Below, piece after piece: positions 23,701 to 33,800 of a DNA stretch of 64,000 nucleotides. The stretch is taken from contig JAJEKV010000047.1 in NCBI GenBank assembly GCA_021234155.1, positions 3,584,494 to 3,648,493 on the forward strand. The letters run 5' to 3'. The translations under genes were made by a program, and so were the position numbers. Source of the stretch: Isoetes taiwanensis (lineage: Eukaryota; Streptophyta; Lycopodiopsida; Isoetales; Isoetaceae). Below the pieces are notes generated by a model. The model worked only from the letters and a program-made list of their open reading frames with translations, had not been told where the DNA came from and searched no databases. Every line of letters starts with the position of its first letter. Position 1 is the stretch's first letter.

Positions 23701-24422
23701 CCTGAAATAGACTGCTTTGTTGCTTATGGAAAGCTGTGGTCTCTATTTAATGCAGCGGATCTGAAGCCATCGCGTGCTGCTAGACTTGGCATCATAGCCA
23801 TCTTACTTGGAGCTATTATTTCGAGCTTAGCTGCATCTGTCAAATTAGTTCCCATGTAAATTTCAGATTCTCTTACACTTCATTTATTCAAGAGTTGTTG
23901 TCGTAACAACAAAATCCCATACACCACAAGTGGTGATCTGAAATCTACTTGAAAACTAATTTTATTATTTGTTTCAGAGCACTTCGTGTTATCCTTGGTA
24001 TTGTTGGTACCGCTTCCATCCTGCTTGGATTAGGGACACTAGTAAGATCTAAGAAAGCAGGACGAGTTGGATTCTCAGGTATATGTTGGAATGTACTCTC
24101 TCAGTTATGTAAATTCATACATAACTCTGTTTGGACTGTAGGATTTATGTGCCCCATGGTTCCCTTGCTTCCAGCAGTGACAATTTTGGTAAACACTTAT
24201 TTGCTGGTGAACATTAGGTACGTGAGTTGATTAAAAAGCAAAGCCCATGAGTTAAGATGTGTTTCACTTCTCTTCCTCTACGAGTACTTACATTACAGGG
24301 ATCTTTGCAGGGGTTTGACATGGATACGGGTCTCCATCTGGCTGCTGCTTGGTGTCGTGGTATATGTATTTTATGGAATGCATCATCGGATAGAAGGAGA
24401 GGAATCTCAAAGTTCTACATAA
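14735..24422 (+). CDS. CAT: Cationic amino acid transporter (CAT family, APC superfamily), intact, 14 exons
   Basis: The exons are 14735-14840, 15543-15744, 15816-15900, 16515-16655, 16723-16841, 19167-19263, 19328-19500, 19566-19632, 19714-19872, 21325-21481, 23756-23855, 23978-24078, 24142-24217 and 24311-24422. All junctions are GT-AG and all phases agree, giving 1,695 nt and 564 residues. Family landmarks are the first helix with IGPGIF in place of the usual IGAGIY, GSAYHY (near residue 95), [38 protein letters not shown], a [15 protein letters not shown] block, [24 protein letters not shown] and the terminal YVFYGMHH. The family moves cationic or neutral amino acids with protons across plasma membrane or tonoplast, using about 14 helices. 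The compact N-terminus with RRK and the length resemble the CAT2/3/4 group, often tonoplast, but this is inference. The start is the ATG directly in phase with exon 1. The last intron has a second in-phase acceptor at 24298 that would add four residues. Confidence 0.93.
14945..15035. repeat. Tandem repeat of about 55 bp in CAT intron 1
   Basis: CATGCTCAATAGCTTCTCAA followed by TAGCTTCGATGATAA occurs twice. Both copies are within the intron and are non-coding. Confidence 0.75.
18475..18880. mobile_element. Ty1/copia RNase H fragments in CAT intron 5
   Basis: On -, 18877-18640 reads [12 protein letters not shown], then [20 protein letters not shown] and AIWIHKTL. This is the copia RNase H signature (normally S.TEAEY..... 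EAIWL+.LL). On +, 18475-18535 reads TNEQPADIL followed by a shifted KALPKDKS, the usual C-terminal end of the same polyprotein. The two pieces are in opposite orientation, so the copia copy was broken and rearranged. Related blocks near 18225 and 18975 (GACTTGTRTGGTTTTTCAC) may be degenerate flanking repeats. Confidence 0.65.
20130..21320. other. CAT intron 9 interior, nothing assignable
   Basis: There are several short open frames but no recognised family. It is treated as intron. Confidence 0.4.
22290..22388. repeat. Direct repeat of about 48 bp in CAT intron 10
   Basis: CCTGTCARAACTTAAGTAAT followed by TGGCAAT and AAGGTCC occurs twice in tandem. It is non-coding. Confidence 0.7.
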
Positions 24423-25500
24423 AATAATTCTTTTGTGGGCATAATATCGATACCACATTCATATAGCAGCACACAAAACATTCATATGGCAGCACTCAGA
24501 TTTTTATGTCAAATCTATCCGACCCTTTATTCATACAGATTATTATAATCAATTATTTGAATTGAAGGATGAGGCAGTGTATTATCAAAGACTAGTTCTT
24601 CAACGCATTCTACTCTTTGCATGCTAACCAAAGTTTGCCTTCACCCAAGCAACTAAACATTAAAAATAACTCCGCTGGGGCTTCAATGAATAGCCCACAA
24701 GTAGTCAAATATCTATACAAGGCATCACACTTGCACTATTGCACAAGGCAACGTTGGCTTGACCTCTCTCCACTTGCAACAGGAAGGAACAATTGCAACT
24801 ACAGTGTAAAAACTAGGGAGCCATACTACAATTGCAATTACAGCGTAAAACTAGCGAGCCATACTACAATTGCAACTACAATGTAAAAAGAAGCCAGGGA
24901 CCATACTATAATTGCGACTACAGTGTAAGAACCAGGGAGCCGAGCCATATTATGGTGGTTCTTATGTCTATTGTTTAGATTTGCTACATTGGCGTCTTTA
25001 TTTTGTCTATTGTCTGGACTGGATCGAGGTACCTAACCTCTTTTCTTTTGTTCTTAAATTATTATATACTGTTGTTAATATTAATAGTGCATGTACTTGC
25101 AATATGCTATAATTGAAGTGCTTTGCATGTTCTACCTCATGAGTTCAATTATATATTTACGTTTCAAAAGCTTAAGTGCATATGGTGAAGTACAATATTT
25201 CAGGTTATTGAATTTGTTGCTGAATAGAATAGAATAGAGGAGCTAAATATCTTGCAAACAATGTAGATTGTCAGTCCAATTTCATGCGATTCAATCCTCT
25301 AGTGACATTTTTCAACAAGTGTCGAGGTTGATTTGCCAGCTTTGGGAGGGTTTTCTTAACAATTCTTTCGTAGAAGATTAATTGGAACACATTATTTTAA
25401 TCTTAAGCTAAAGCTGCATATATTGATATGATATATAAACTTTATATGTTGATGAAGTTGCATTATTTGAAGTGCAAGATTGATTGACACGCGTTATATC
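24423..25500. other. Downstream of CAT, non-coding
   Basis: It contains the CAT 3' UTR and a tandem repeat at 24785-24950. No gene is recognised. Confidence 0.4.
24785..24950. repeat. Four tandem copies of a unit of about 42 bp
   Basis: CATACTACAATTGCAACTAC followed by AGTGTAAAA and GGGAGC recurs four times with variation. Confidence 0.75.
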
Positions 25501-25503
25501 TAT

Positions 25504-25552
25504 AAGAAATTTATCGCGGCGGCGCCGCCGCGAACATTTCTCTTTCCTGACC
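25504..25552. repeat. GC-rich hairpin motif, copy 2 (perfect 18-bp palindrome)
   Basis: CGCGGCGGCGCCGCCGCG (25515-25532) is a perfect palindrome. It is flanked by AAGAAATTTAT on the left and AACATTTCTCTT on the right, in reverse orientation to copies 1, 3 and 4. Confidence 0.8.
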
Positions 25553-25554
25553 TC

Positions 25555-26690
25555 ATATATAGGTGGGTGAGATGATAAAGGATCCTTTTATAGAATTTGT
25601 TATGGCTTATGTGGCAACAATTATTTTGGATTTGGTTTCAAAATGCTTATGTGAGTACCTAATTAAAGTATCAAAGAATCTACTAAAATGGAATGCTTTA
25701 GGCAAGTTAAAACAAATGAAGCTTTTAATTTATGTAGCAGCATTGATGTTGTAAACATCCATCTTCACTTGAATGCTTTCCCTTGAATCCGATTATAACT
25801 CAAGTTTCTTCTTCTTCTTTTTCCTAATAGTTGTGTGCTTATAGTGGTGCAAGAAAAGCCATGATGGTGGACGGTCCAGGACAGTGTTTTCGTTCACTAT
25901 CTGTCTTGGTAATGGCCACATTGTAGGCAATGATTTTACCCTAATGCTTTAGATAAGTAAAGACCACTACTAAGGGAAAAGGCCTTTATTTATTTCTTTA
26001 TTAACTATTTTAGTGTAACAATGATAAAGCGGCTACAGGCAACCGCCTCTCAGACCAGTCGACATCTATGGTGATGTTGAAAAAAATGACCACAATTCAT
26101 GTGAATGATATTTTATGAGATGAAAAAAGTTAGATGCATGAAGACCATTTACTTGGACTACCATATCATCTAGTGGCAAAAAAAAAGGGAACACCATATT
26201 TTGAAAGACTTAGAAGAATAGGCTGTATTGCGTCTGGTGCATAAAGTTTGCATAATATTAAAGAAGACACGTAAAATAGAAAATGGAGCTGCTTGAGTCA
26301 ACCACCAGACAAATAACATGACATATGTTAAATGGGCGATTCATATGGTAACTTTTTTGGCCCTGCCATGAAATAGCACAGGGTTCTATTTCGGCTGCTG
26401 CCCTCTCCTGCAATGCGCCGTCCACGGCATGGGAGTGAGGCTGCTACAGGGTTGAAATTTTCAGCTCAGCGACGGGGTCAGTAAGTTTTCAGCTCGTACA
26501 TCGCTATTTGTTCATGTGAGTTTTGCTGCTGGATATCTTAGATTAACTGATGCGCTAGACGGTTTTCTTATTCCTGCATAATGCAATTGCTTTAGGCAGA
26601 TAAACTTATTATATGGGCTTATCGGATTCATAAAAAGGATATATTTGTTTCTGCTGGATTATATTGGCTTTGATGAGTGACTGTAAGTGC
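25555..26690. other. Non-coding stretch
   Basis: No conserved frame was seen. Upstream exons or introns of the PP2A B' fragment may lie at 26340-26690, but none is recognisable. Confidence 0.35.
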
Positions 26691-26699
26691 TTTCTGCAG

Positions 26700-27070
26700 G
26701 TTGCAGAGCGAGCTTTGTTCCTGTGGAATAATGATCACATTGTTAGTCTGGTTACGCAAAATAAACAGGTTATTTTGCCACTTGTAATTGGTGCATCAGA
26801 GAAGACACCAAAACTCATTGGAATCAGACGGTGCACTGGCTAACTTTAAATGTTAAAAAGATTTTTCTTGAAATGGATCAAGAGCTTTTCCAGGAGTGCC
26901 AGCGGAAAGCTCAGGAAGATGGAGCAAAGGCCAAAGGTTCTGAGGAGAGAAGAGAATATACTTGGAAATGGCTGGAAGCCGTTGGTGCTGCTATAATGCT
27001 AAATCGAGATGCAAATTCTCACAAGGATCCTATTACTCAGCAAGCTCCCAGGGCAATAGTGGGAATGTAG
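26700..27070 (+). pseudogene. PP2A regulatory subunit B'/B56 C-terminal fragment
   Basis: After an acceptor (TTTCTGCAG|G at 26699) the sequence reads [20 protein letters not shown], then [16 protein letters not shown]. After a frameshift near 26812 it reads [20 protein letters not shown] and CQRKAQEDGAKAK, followed by EERREYTWKWLEAVG and a stop at 27070. This is the conserved C-terminal HEAT-like region of B56, which targets PP2A to substrates. No upstream exons are recognisable. The frameshift and isolation mark it as a decayed or captured fragment. Confidence 0.85.
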
Positions 27071-27089
27071 CAGATTATCTAACATGCTG

Positions 27090-27190
27090 TGCGCATTCAA
27101 ATGCATAGGCCTTATGAGATTCGGCCAAAGGCTTATATTACATCTGATTCTAATGCACAGGCCTTATAAGATTCAGCCAACGGCTTTTAT
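27090..27190. repeat. Short direct repeats downstream of the B56 fragment
   Basis: AATGCAYAGGCCTTATRAGATTC followed by GGCTT.TATTAC occurs twice. It is probably a local duplication. Confidence 0.55.
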
Positions 27191-27522
27191 TACTTCTTCA
27201 ATTTCTTCTGGCACTTTCCATCTTTCTTTAGGGCCTCAGCTAACTCACTTGATCTCTGCTAAGCAGCGACATGCTCGTGCTTGGGAGTGGGTCTAAAAAG
27301 CTCTGCTTTCTTAAAATATGCATAGCCAGAGTTTCAAACTCGAGGCAGCTTTAACCCAAGTACTGGACTTCTTACTTCTGTTCAAGATCGATATACAATA
27401 GAAAGGATGTAAAGTTAGTCTCTAAGCCTATTTATACCCAGGGAGATCCACAGTAAATGTTACACCTGGGTCGGATCAAGCGTTTTTGATAGCCCGGTCT
27501 TGATTTTTTATTTGATTTTTGA

Positions 27523-27828
27523 GCTGTGGCAGCTCAGGATGTAGAACCGCAGGCTGCTGTGGAGGTTACAGCTCCGGTGGAGCAGGTTATGGTAGAAGAG
27601 ACCGGAAAGGAAGAGTCTGAAAAGGCCGATCTTCCCAAGTCCGGCGATGCAAAGGATTCTTGCCCGCTAATGTTTCTTCTGCTATATTCTCTGTTTTCAC
27701 AGATGCGGCCTGGGTCCAACGGAGTGGAATCGCAGAGGGAAAGGGCCGGCGGCGCAAGGGGTTTTTGCGGCACGTGTCAGCACGAGAATCAATTGCAACG
27801 AAAATACATCAAACAAAATATGAAATGA
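27523..27828 (+). other. Possible exon of an unrecognised gene
   Basis: A GC-richer frame reads MAAQDVEPQAAVEVTAPVEQ, then an acidic/Lys-rich stretch (EETGKEESEKADLPKSGDAK) up to about 27660, where coding character fades. The composition looks like a disordered N-terminal exon. No domain or partner exon was found. It lies close to the B56 fragment, so both may be captured pieces. Confidence 0.3.
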
Positions 27829-27899
27829 AAAAAATGTACATGCATTATATAAGAGTGATACGTGTCCAACATGCCACTCATAGTGTTATGAAGGGTGAT

Positions 27900-30800
27900 T
27901 GAGAATAATGGTCGACTCCGACAATGCACTAAATTGTTGGATTTTAAAATCCGCAATTGTGTATATTGATCCCTGAAATGAATGCAAGAGACATGTAATG
28001 TGCATAATGTATAGGAATTGCATTGGTTTTTATCATCCTCATAGAGAATGGTTTATGGGATCCAATACAAGGAATACAGTAAGCTCTTTACTATGTAGAA
28101 TACAAAAACGCTTGATAGTAATGAGTCTACTGAGAAATAGATACAAATCAAAGCCTCTGCCTTGAGCGCAATAGTGCACGCTAGACTAGCACCTCTAGAG
28201 TGTAATATACTAGAGCGACCACTTGAGGTGTCTGTAAAAAATCTTTAATGGATTGAGATACCACAGATGAAGCAGTATACCTCGATTTATTGGCCATAAA
28301 GCTGGGAACTATATAATGTTCATCTTCTATAGCTCCCATTTAACAACACTAAAAGATTTTAAATTCCCGTCGATCGTCATCCCACCATCATGTTTCGATT
28401 CTTAGCTTGTGTGCACCTGTGCAAATGATGATTAGGTGACATTTTATGTAATAACGGATATGCTTGTGGCCCATGGGAGGGTGAGAGTTTTTCAATGACT
28501 CAAATTAAGACACATGGGCTGCCCGAATAGATTAATACATGCTTTTGGATAAAAGATTTACGACGTACTGGTTGGAAGAAGTGATATATAAATTGATAGA
28601 AGTTAGTATAGCTTGTTGTTGGGTTGCAGCTAGAGAGAAATATCTACCAGAGTTCTTATACAAAAGGAGGAATACTCTGTGCATGCACAACGTGGCCAAA
28701 AGAACCCTCGTATACGTTTTTCGAAAGGCAAATTTGACCCCTTTTATACAATATTTATCCCAAGTCGTGGCCAAAGCACCCCCAACTCCTAAGTATACGT
28801 ATAGAAATTGGTCAAAAAAAAAAACCCTTCGAAACGTGAACCCCTCTTTGATAAGAAGCGAAAAGGGTAAATGGAATGCAAGGGCTATAGGTTAAGCACA
28901 CATTCTTGCAAATGGAGGGTAGATAGGTTAGAATAGAATATATGCATGAGGATGCAATCTTCAATAAGAACACATATGGACTTGAGTTAATGATTGGACT
29001 AAAGGAAAATGAACCATTTGGCACATTGAGATAAGGTTCGGATTGAGTTTCAACTTGCCATGGATTTTAGAAAGATGTAGTTCTTGAACAATCGGAATAA
29101 TAAAGGTTTTAGTGGCATGGACGAGGAATATGAAATATTAGAAACCATAGGTAAGCAATTTATTCTCAAAACATTGACATGGATTGACATTGAGATGCAA
29201 CCTAGGTACCTTTGAGGGTTAGGCGTGACATGAGATTGAGTTTATATGAATGCGATTGGGCCAAAAACACCATGATAATCTTATGGAGGGCTTCTGATGT
29301 GTGCTATGGCGTAAATTAACTTTGGCATAAAATGGACCCGAGGGATTTACTTATAATAAAGGGGATATGCCATCTGCATTCATAGGAGTGGCCAAAAACA
29401 CCCCTGGTATACTGACTTTTGAAAGTTAATTTAACCCCTAAATTATATAATTTATCCCAAATAGTGAAGAAAGAAACCTCCTAATGGTAATTATACTTAC
29501 CAAAAAATGGGCGAAAAAAGCTCCTATAGATCAATGCGCATGTTCTTACGCCCAACAAATGTGAATCCCCAGGAAATTGGATCTGTTAATAAGAAAAATG
29601 ATAGCTAGTGGATTCAATAGATTAAATGATATGATATGGCTCATTTTTTATGGAAGAATGGTCCTAGGGTAAGCTTTACTTAAGGGCAAACGCTATTATC
29701 TCTATTTTCTGATTGAAATGCATACACCAGTGTGACTGCAAGGCTCACTTGGCAAGATGCTTAACATGCCTAGAGTGTAATTTTGATATTTAGGCACATA
29801 TAAATATTGTAATGATTATCATATATGTTTTTAGTCATTGCGTCATCGTTGTCTTGGCATTTTGATATCTCTTAGTTCCTTCGGGGTTGGACTTTCAAGT
29901 TTGCAGGTCTGAATTGTATCGTCAATGCTCATGTTCATCTGTGTTCTCTGTATTCTTGTGATATGTGACACCAGGAATAGTTCTCTTGGCAAGAATGATG
30001 TGTTACCTCATTAATTCCAGGGTAAGAGGTCCTCTAGGTCAGACTTTGGTTGGAAGCGTATATGCATATGGGATTCACCCCCACAACTCATGTACAAAGC
30101 TCGAATGGTAGGCTAGCTGAGCATTTTTCTTCAACAGGGTCTAGATAAGCTAGTTGTTTTCATTGTTCTAGAGCTATGCATCATGATGGTTTGATCTCTT
30201 TGACTATGTCTTTGCTTCTGATGCTCATGTTATTGTATTTTATTTGATCATGTCATCAGTGTCGAGCACTCTACTCACATATGATCTCCTATCTTTGTGC
30301 TTATGCTCGGGTTCCAAGAATCCAAAGATATTCCATTCATGCATATAGCTAATGTACTCCCACTTAGTCACAAGGACTAATCTTTGGTGCAAGTAGTCAA
30401 TGAGCAAGGTGATGCTTGGGCTAGCGGCAATGGTGTAGTCGAGAATCGTGATTGAGCTTTAGAAGCTTTAGTGGAATTGCTAAGCTAAAATTAATATATA
30501 TCGAGGATAATTTTCCTCTAAGATGTTGTATATGCTAGGGATATATTATCATAAACTTGTTATGTCATTGATCTTGATTGTAATGAATAAGAAGATTCAA
30601 TTCAGCATTAGCATTGTAATGTATAGATAAGATCCTGAATTGCTAAAAAGGCCAAGTTAGGTGCATCACATGTATCAGATTGGATCCTTGGTTGTTGACA
30701 TGGTGGATTAATATCAAATTGAAGTTTTGGGTGGATTTCTTTTAGACAATTTGGAGATGGTGTCCTCAGGAGGATCAGTATTTGGAGGCTTTGTTTTTAT

Positions 30801-30990
30801 TGGAAAACTTGAGTCATTTATTCATCATACATATCTCTGGAACACATGTATCACAATGCAAATTAAACTTGAGTCATTTATTCATCATACATATCTCCAG
30901 CACAACACATGTATCACAGGATGAATTCACTCCAGGCTGTGATATCTTATGCAAGGAGCTGCTTCATGTGATTGTATATTACATATTGCC
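27900..30990. other. Long stretch without a recognisable gene
   Basis: Two diverged direct repeats near 28690-28860 and 29390-29560 share GTGGCCAAAA followed by CCC, GTATAC and TTTATCCCAA, and may be relics of one transposon family. A tandem repeat of about 55 bp lies at 30805-30920. No ORF matches a known family. Confidence 0.4.
30805..30920. repeat. Tandem repeat of about 55 bp
   Basis: CTTGAGTCATTTATTCATCA followed by TACATATCTC and ACACATGTATCACA occurs twice. Confidence 0.8.
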
Positions 30991-30994
30991 AATC

Positions 30995-31106
30995 TTGGAC
31001 CTGTGACCTCAGGGCAATGAACTTTAAAGTTACCATTACTAAACTGATGTCGGTCAAACTAGATCGGGTTTGGCAAGTTTAAGGCCTTACCACTGGATCA
31101 TGCCCC
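30995..31106 (-). mobile_element. Possible tRNA-derived SINE head
   Basis: On -, GGGGCATGATCCAGTGGTAA resembles the A-box start of plant tRNA-derived SINEs (GGGCATG..CCAGTGGTAAGGCC). Further on, GAGGTCACAGGTCCAAGA resembles a B box. The spacing between the boxes is enlarged by about 50 bp, so it is either interrupted or a false match. No poly-A tail or target duplication was found. Confidence 0.35.
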
Positions 31107-31281
31107 AAAGGGCAAAAATTTGGACTTTTTCTCGATTTATAGGTGTTAATCTTCTCTAAAGGCTTTGTGATTTGGCATGAAAGTATTACAAGGAAGATTT
31201 CTCCATGTAAGCAACAGAAGCAACTCTTGATGATGCTGAGGTATATATTTTCTTCTATTATGTTTGGTGATATGGGCAAGA

Positions 31282-33800
31282 TTAACTATGTGTCTTTGCT
31301 ATAATAAGTTCATACCATGGTTTTTGTGAGCGGCCTATGATCAAGTCATCCACTTGGCCACATGGGGTTACAGGGATAGTTTCCTGATTAGATGGCATAA
31401 AATTTCCCTGGCCATGTGGACTTACAAGCCCTTTTGATTGATTAGCTTGGCCAATTGGGCTTAGAGGAACAATAGTCTGACTATTAATCAGATCCACTTC
31501 CTGACCAATTGGGCTTACAAGTACTTTAAATTTGTTTGCCATTTGGGATTCTTGAGCCTTTTTCCTCCACTCGTTTCTTCCTTTTATCAACCGTTGGTTA
31601 GCCGTTGAATCTTCTCGGTTTCAGCTCTTGCCTTCTGTTTTTTGGCTTTCTTCCTTGCACTACCATTCAGATTTTTTGTCTCCAAGTATCCATTCTTCGA
31701 CTGTAGAGCTTTTGGGTAGTGTCTGGTACAATGCCTCAGCTTGAGGGGGAGGCTTTTGAATTTCCTTCTGGTCCGAGCGTTGTGGTCTCATCCATTTGCC
31801 TTTACACACTCCCCTTCCATGAAGCCTCAATCCAAATACATTACATGGGATTGGTAGACCATATAAATTTAGATTTAGAGTTTTCTTTTCCCCAAAGAAA
31901 TCAATATATTCCACTTGTTTTGGTATGGGTTTAAGAATATCGAGCTGAACCCACACTCTGGGAGCCCTTTCACTGATTTTATCATAGCCAATATACTCTC
32001 CAGTTCCCTTGAATAAAATTTTGAATAAATCCTCATGCCAATACATAGGATAAAGCCCCTGAACAGCAGGAGGCTGGGTGATATAATTCCTCCAGCTTTT
32101 GTGGGTCAAATTTGAGGTTCCATTTTTTAAAATAGAACTGAGTGTTGGCACTATGGATTGTCCCCTGTTTTAGGAGGAACTGAATCGAGCTAGAGTTACC
32201 ACATTCAATCACAAAGAATGGGAACTCAAGCCAGTACACACTACAAATTTCCAGATTCTTCTCCATTTTCAATATCTTTGTTTTGAGCTGACACAATTTG
32301 ACACCTTCATGACAAAGGCACCCTATTACTGCTTTATCTTCCAATGCTTTTAGTCTATTCGAAATACGAGAATGCTTGAGCGAAGGAATACCTTTAAATT
32401 CCGGCATGATCTTGGGGCATAAAATTGATACTGGGTAGCAGAAATCACCGTCCGGACGTCGCTTAAAGTGCTTAAACGCAGCGATTTTTCAGCACATAAT
32501 AAGCATTTAACGTGCGGTGCAAGCACCTGATGAAATATTTTTTGGTTGATTCACAATAATTCTTCACGAAAGTGACTCAAATTTGATCTCCTAATACGTT
32601 TTTGCATCTCCAATCTAATGGAAGAGACGTCATTAGATTTTATGAAGCCATTTGTGAGATATAAGCTTTTCCCTTATAGATACCAGAAATCGTTTTTTAG
32701 CTTTTTTCACTATCAATCCTCTATGGAATGATCTGAAACTTGACCTCCAAAGACGTTTTTGCATCATGAATCCAATGGAACAGACGGCATCAAATTTTGT
32801 ATTGTAGTTTGTAAGATATTAGGCTTTTACGGTAAAATATCAGAAATCGTTTTTTGGCCTCTTGCGGTGAAAATACTCAATGGATTTACCTGAAACTTGG
32901 TGTCCTAAAACGCTTTTGTACTACGAATCCATAGGAACTGACGGCAATCCATTTCGTTAAGTAGTTTATGAGATATTGGCTTCTACTCTATGGCAACCTT
33001 GATCGAATTTTTCATGATTGTGCTCAAAATATGCACAGGTAGAAGCTGCAATTTCATAAGGATCCTTAGTTTTGGATGCCGATTCCAATGAGCCATAGCT
33101 TGCTGTATTTGGTGAAGTAGATCAAATGCCACAAATGGAGTGCCGCTGCTGTTACGAAGCATCGGGCTCATATCAAGAAATTTTAGCCGTTGATTGATTT
33201 TGACGGTCCTAATGGTCCAGGTCTTCTCATAGTGTCCATTTATTTACGTGCTTAATATGTGCTTCGCCAAAAAGTGTACCCCACTAGCAATTTTGTACCC
33301 CTTGGTCTCTCCTTGCTTGATCAGTTGTCTCTGCTCTTTATTTACCAGCTCCAACATAGGCCTAACTATTTGGCTCTGCATCTGCCACCCTGCATACGAG
33401 TTCGCATTTGTTCTGACCCCATTGGAATCAGCCAGTCTCTGATAGCAACGAACTTTTCTTGTTTAGAGTTGTCCTTGTTTTTACCCTTTAGAATAGTGTA
33501 GACCAAATCTAACATCTCCATTTTCATTGGTGGATTCATTTTGTGAAACAAGGATAATCGTTGAACTGTTAAATATGCTGATGGCCGTACTGGCCCACTA
33601 GCTATTTCTTGAATATCCCCCTGTTTTGAGTCCAGACCACTCATATGAAGCTCAGACAAAATACCACTTTTTGGAACTTGTGGCCCAATCATATTTTTGC
33701 CCATGATTCCACCATTCACATCCTTATGTATTCCAGATAGCAGTCCACTTTTTTGAGCCTGTAGGTCAACTTTCTTACTCAGGCTAGTCTCATTCTCCAT
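31282..33800 (-). pseudogene. Second LINE ORF1/DUF4283-like gene, frameshifted and interrupted
   Basis: Pieces on - run from 33800 to 33366 (N-terminal part), 32407-32033, 32151-31660 and 31590-31282. The middle pieces read LEFPFFVIECGNSSSIQFLL, FYFKKWNLKFDP, PMYWHEDLFKILFKGTGEYI, GYDKISERAPRVWVQLDI and YGLPIPCNVFGLRLHG, the DUF4283 layout ending where a zinc knuckle would be. The last piece has four SPIGQ-like repeats about 17 residues apart. A block containing 157-bp tandem repeats (32571-32998) separates the first two pieces. No RT follows. Confidence 0.5.
32571..32998. repeat. 157-bp tandem repeat, 2.7 diverged copies
   Basis: The blocks ACGTTTTTGCAT at 32596 and 32753 and ACGCTTTTGTAC at 32910 are exactly 157 bp apart. 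Each copy also has AATCYAATGGAA.AGACG, a GTGAGATAT/GTAAGATATT block and CAGAAATCGTTTTTT. The monomer length is in the range of plant satellite monomers. The repeats separate parts of the ORF1-like gene. Confidence 0.75.

Noticed and set aside
24785-24950. CRISPR-like regularly spaced repeats
   Set aside because: The units are directly tandem and variable, without unique spacers, in a eukaryotic setting.
28539-28895. 118-codon ORF on +
   Set aside because: It has no domain, AT-driven composition, and overlaps diverged repeats.
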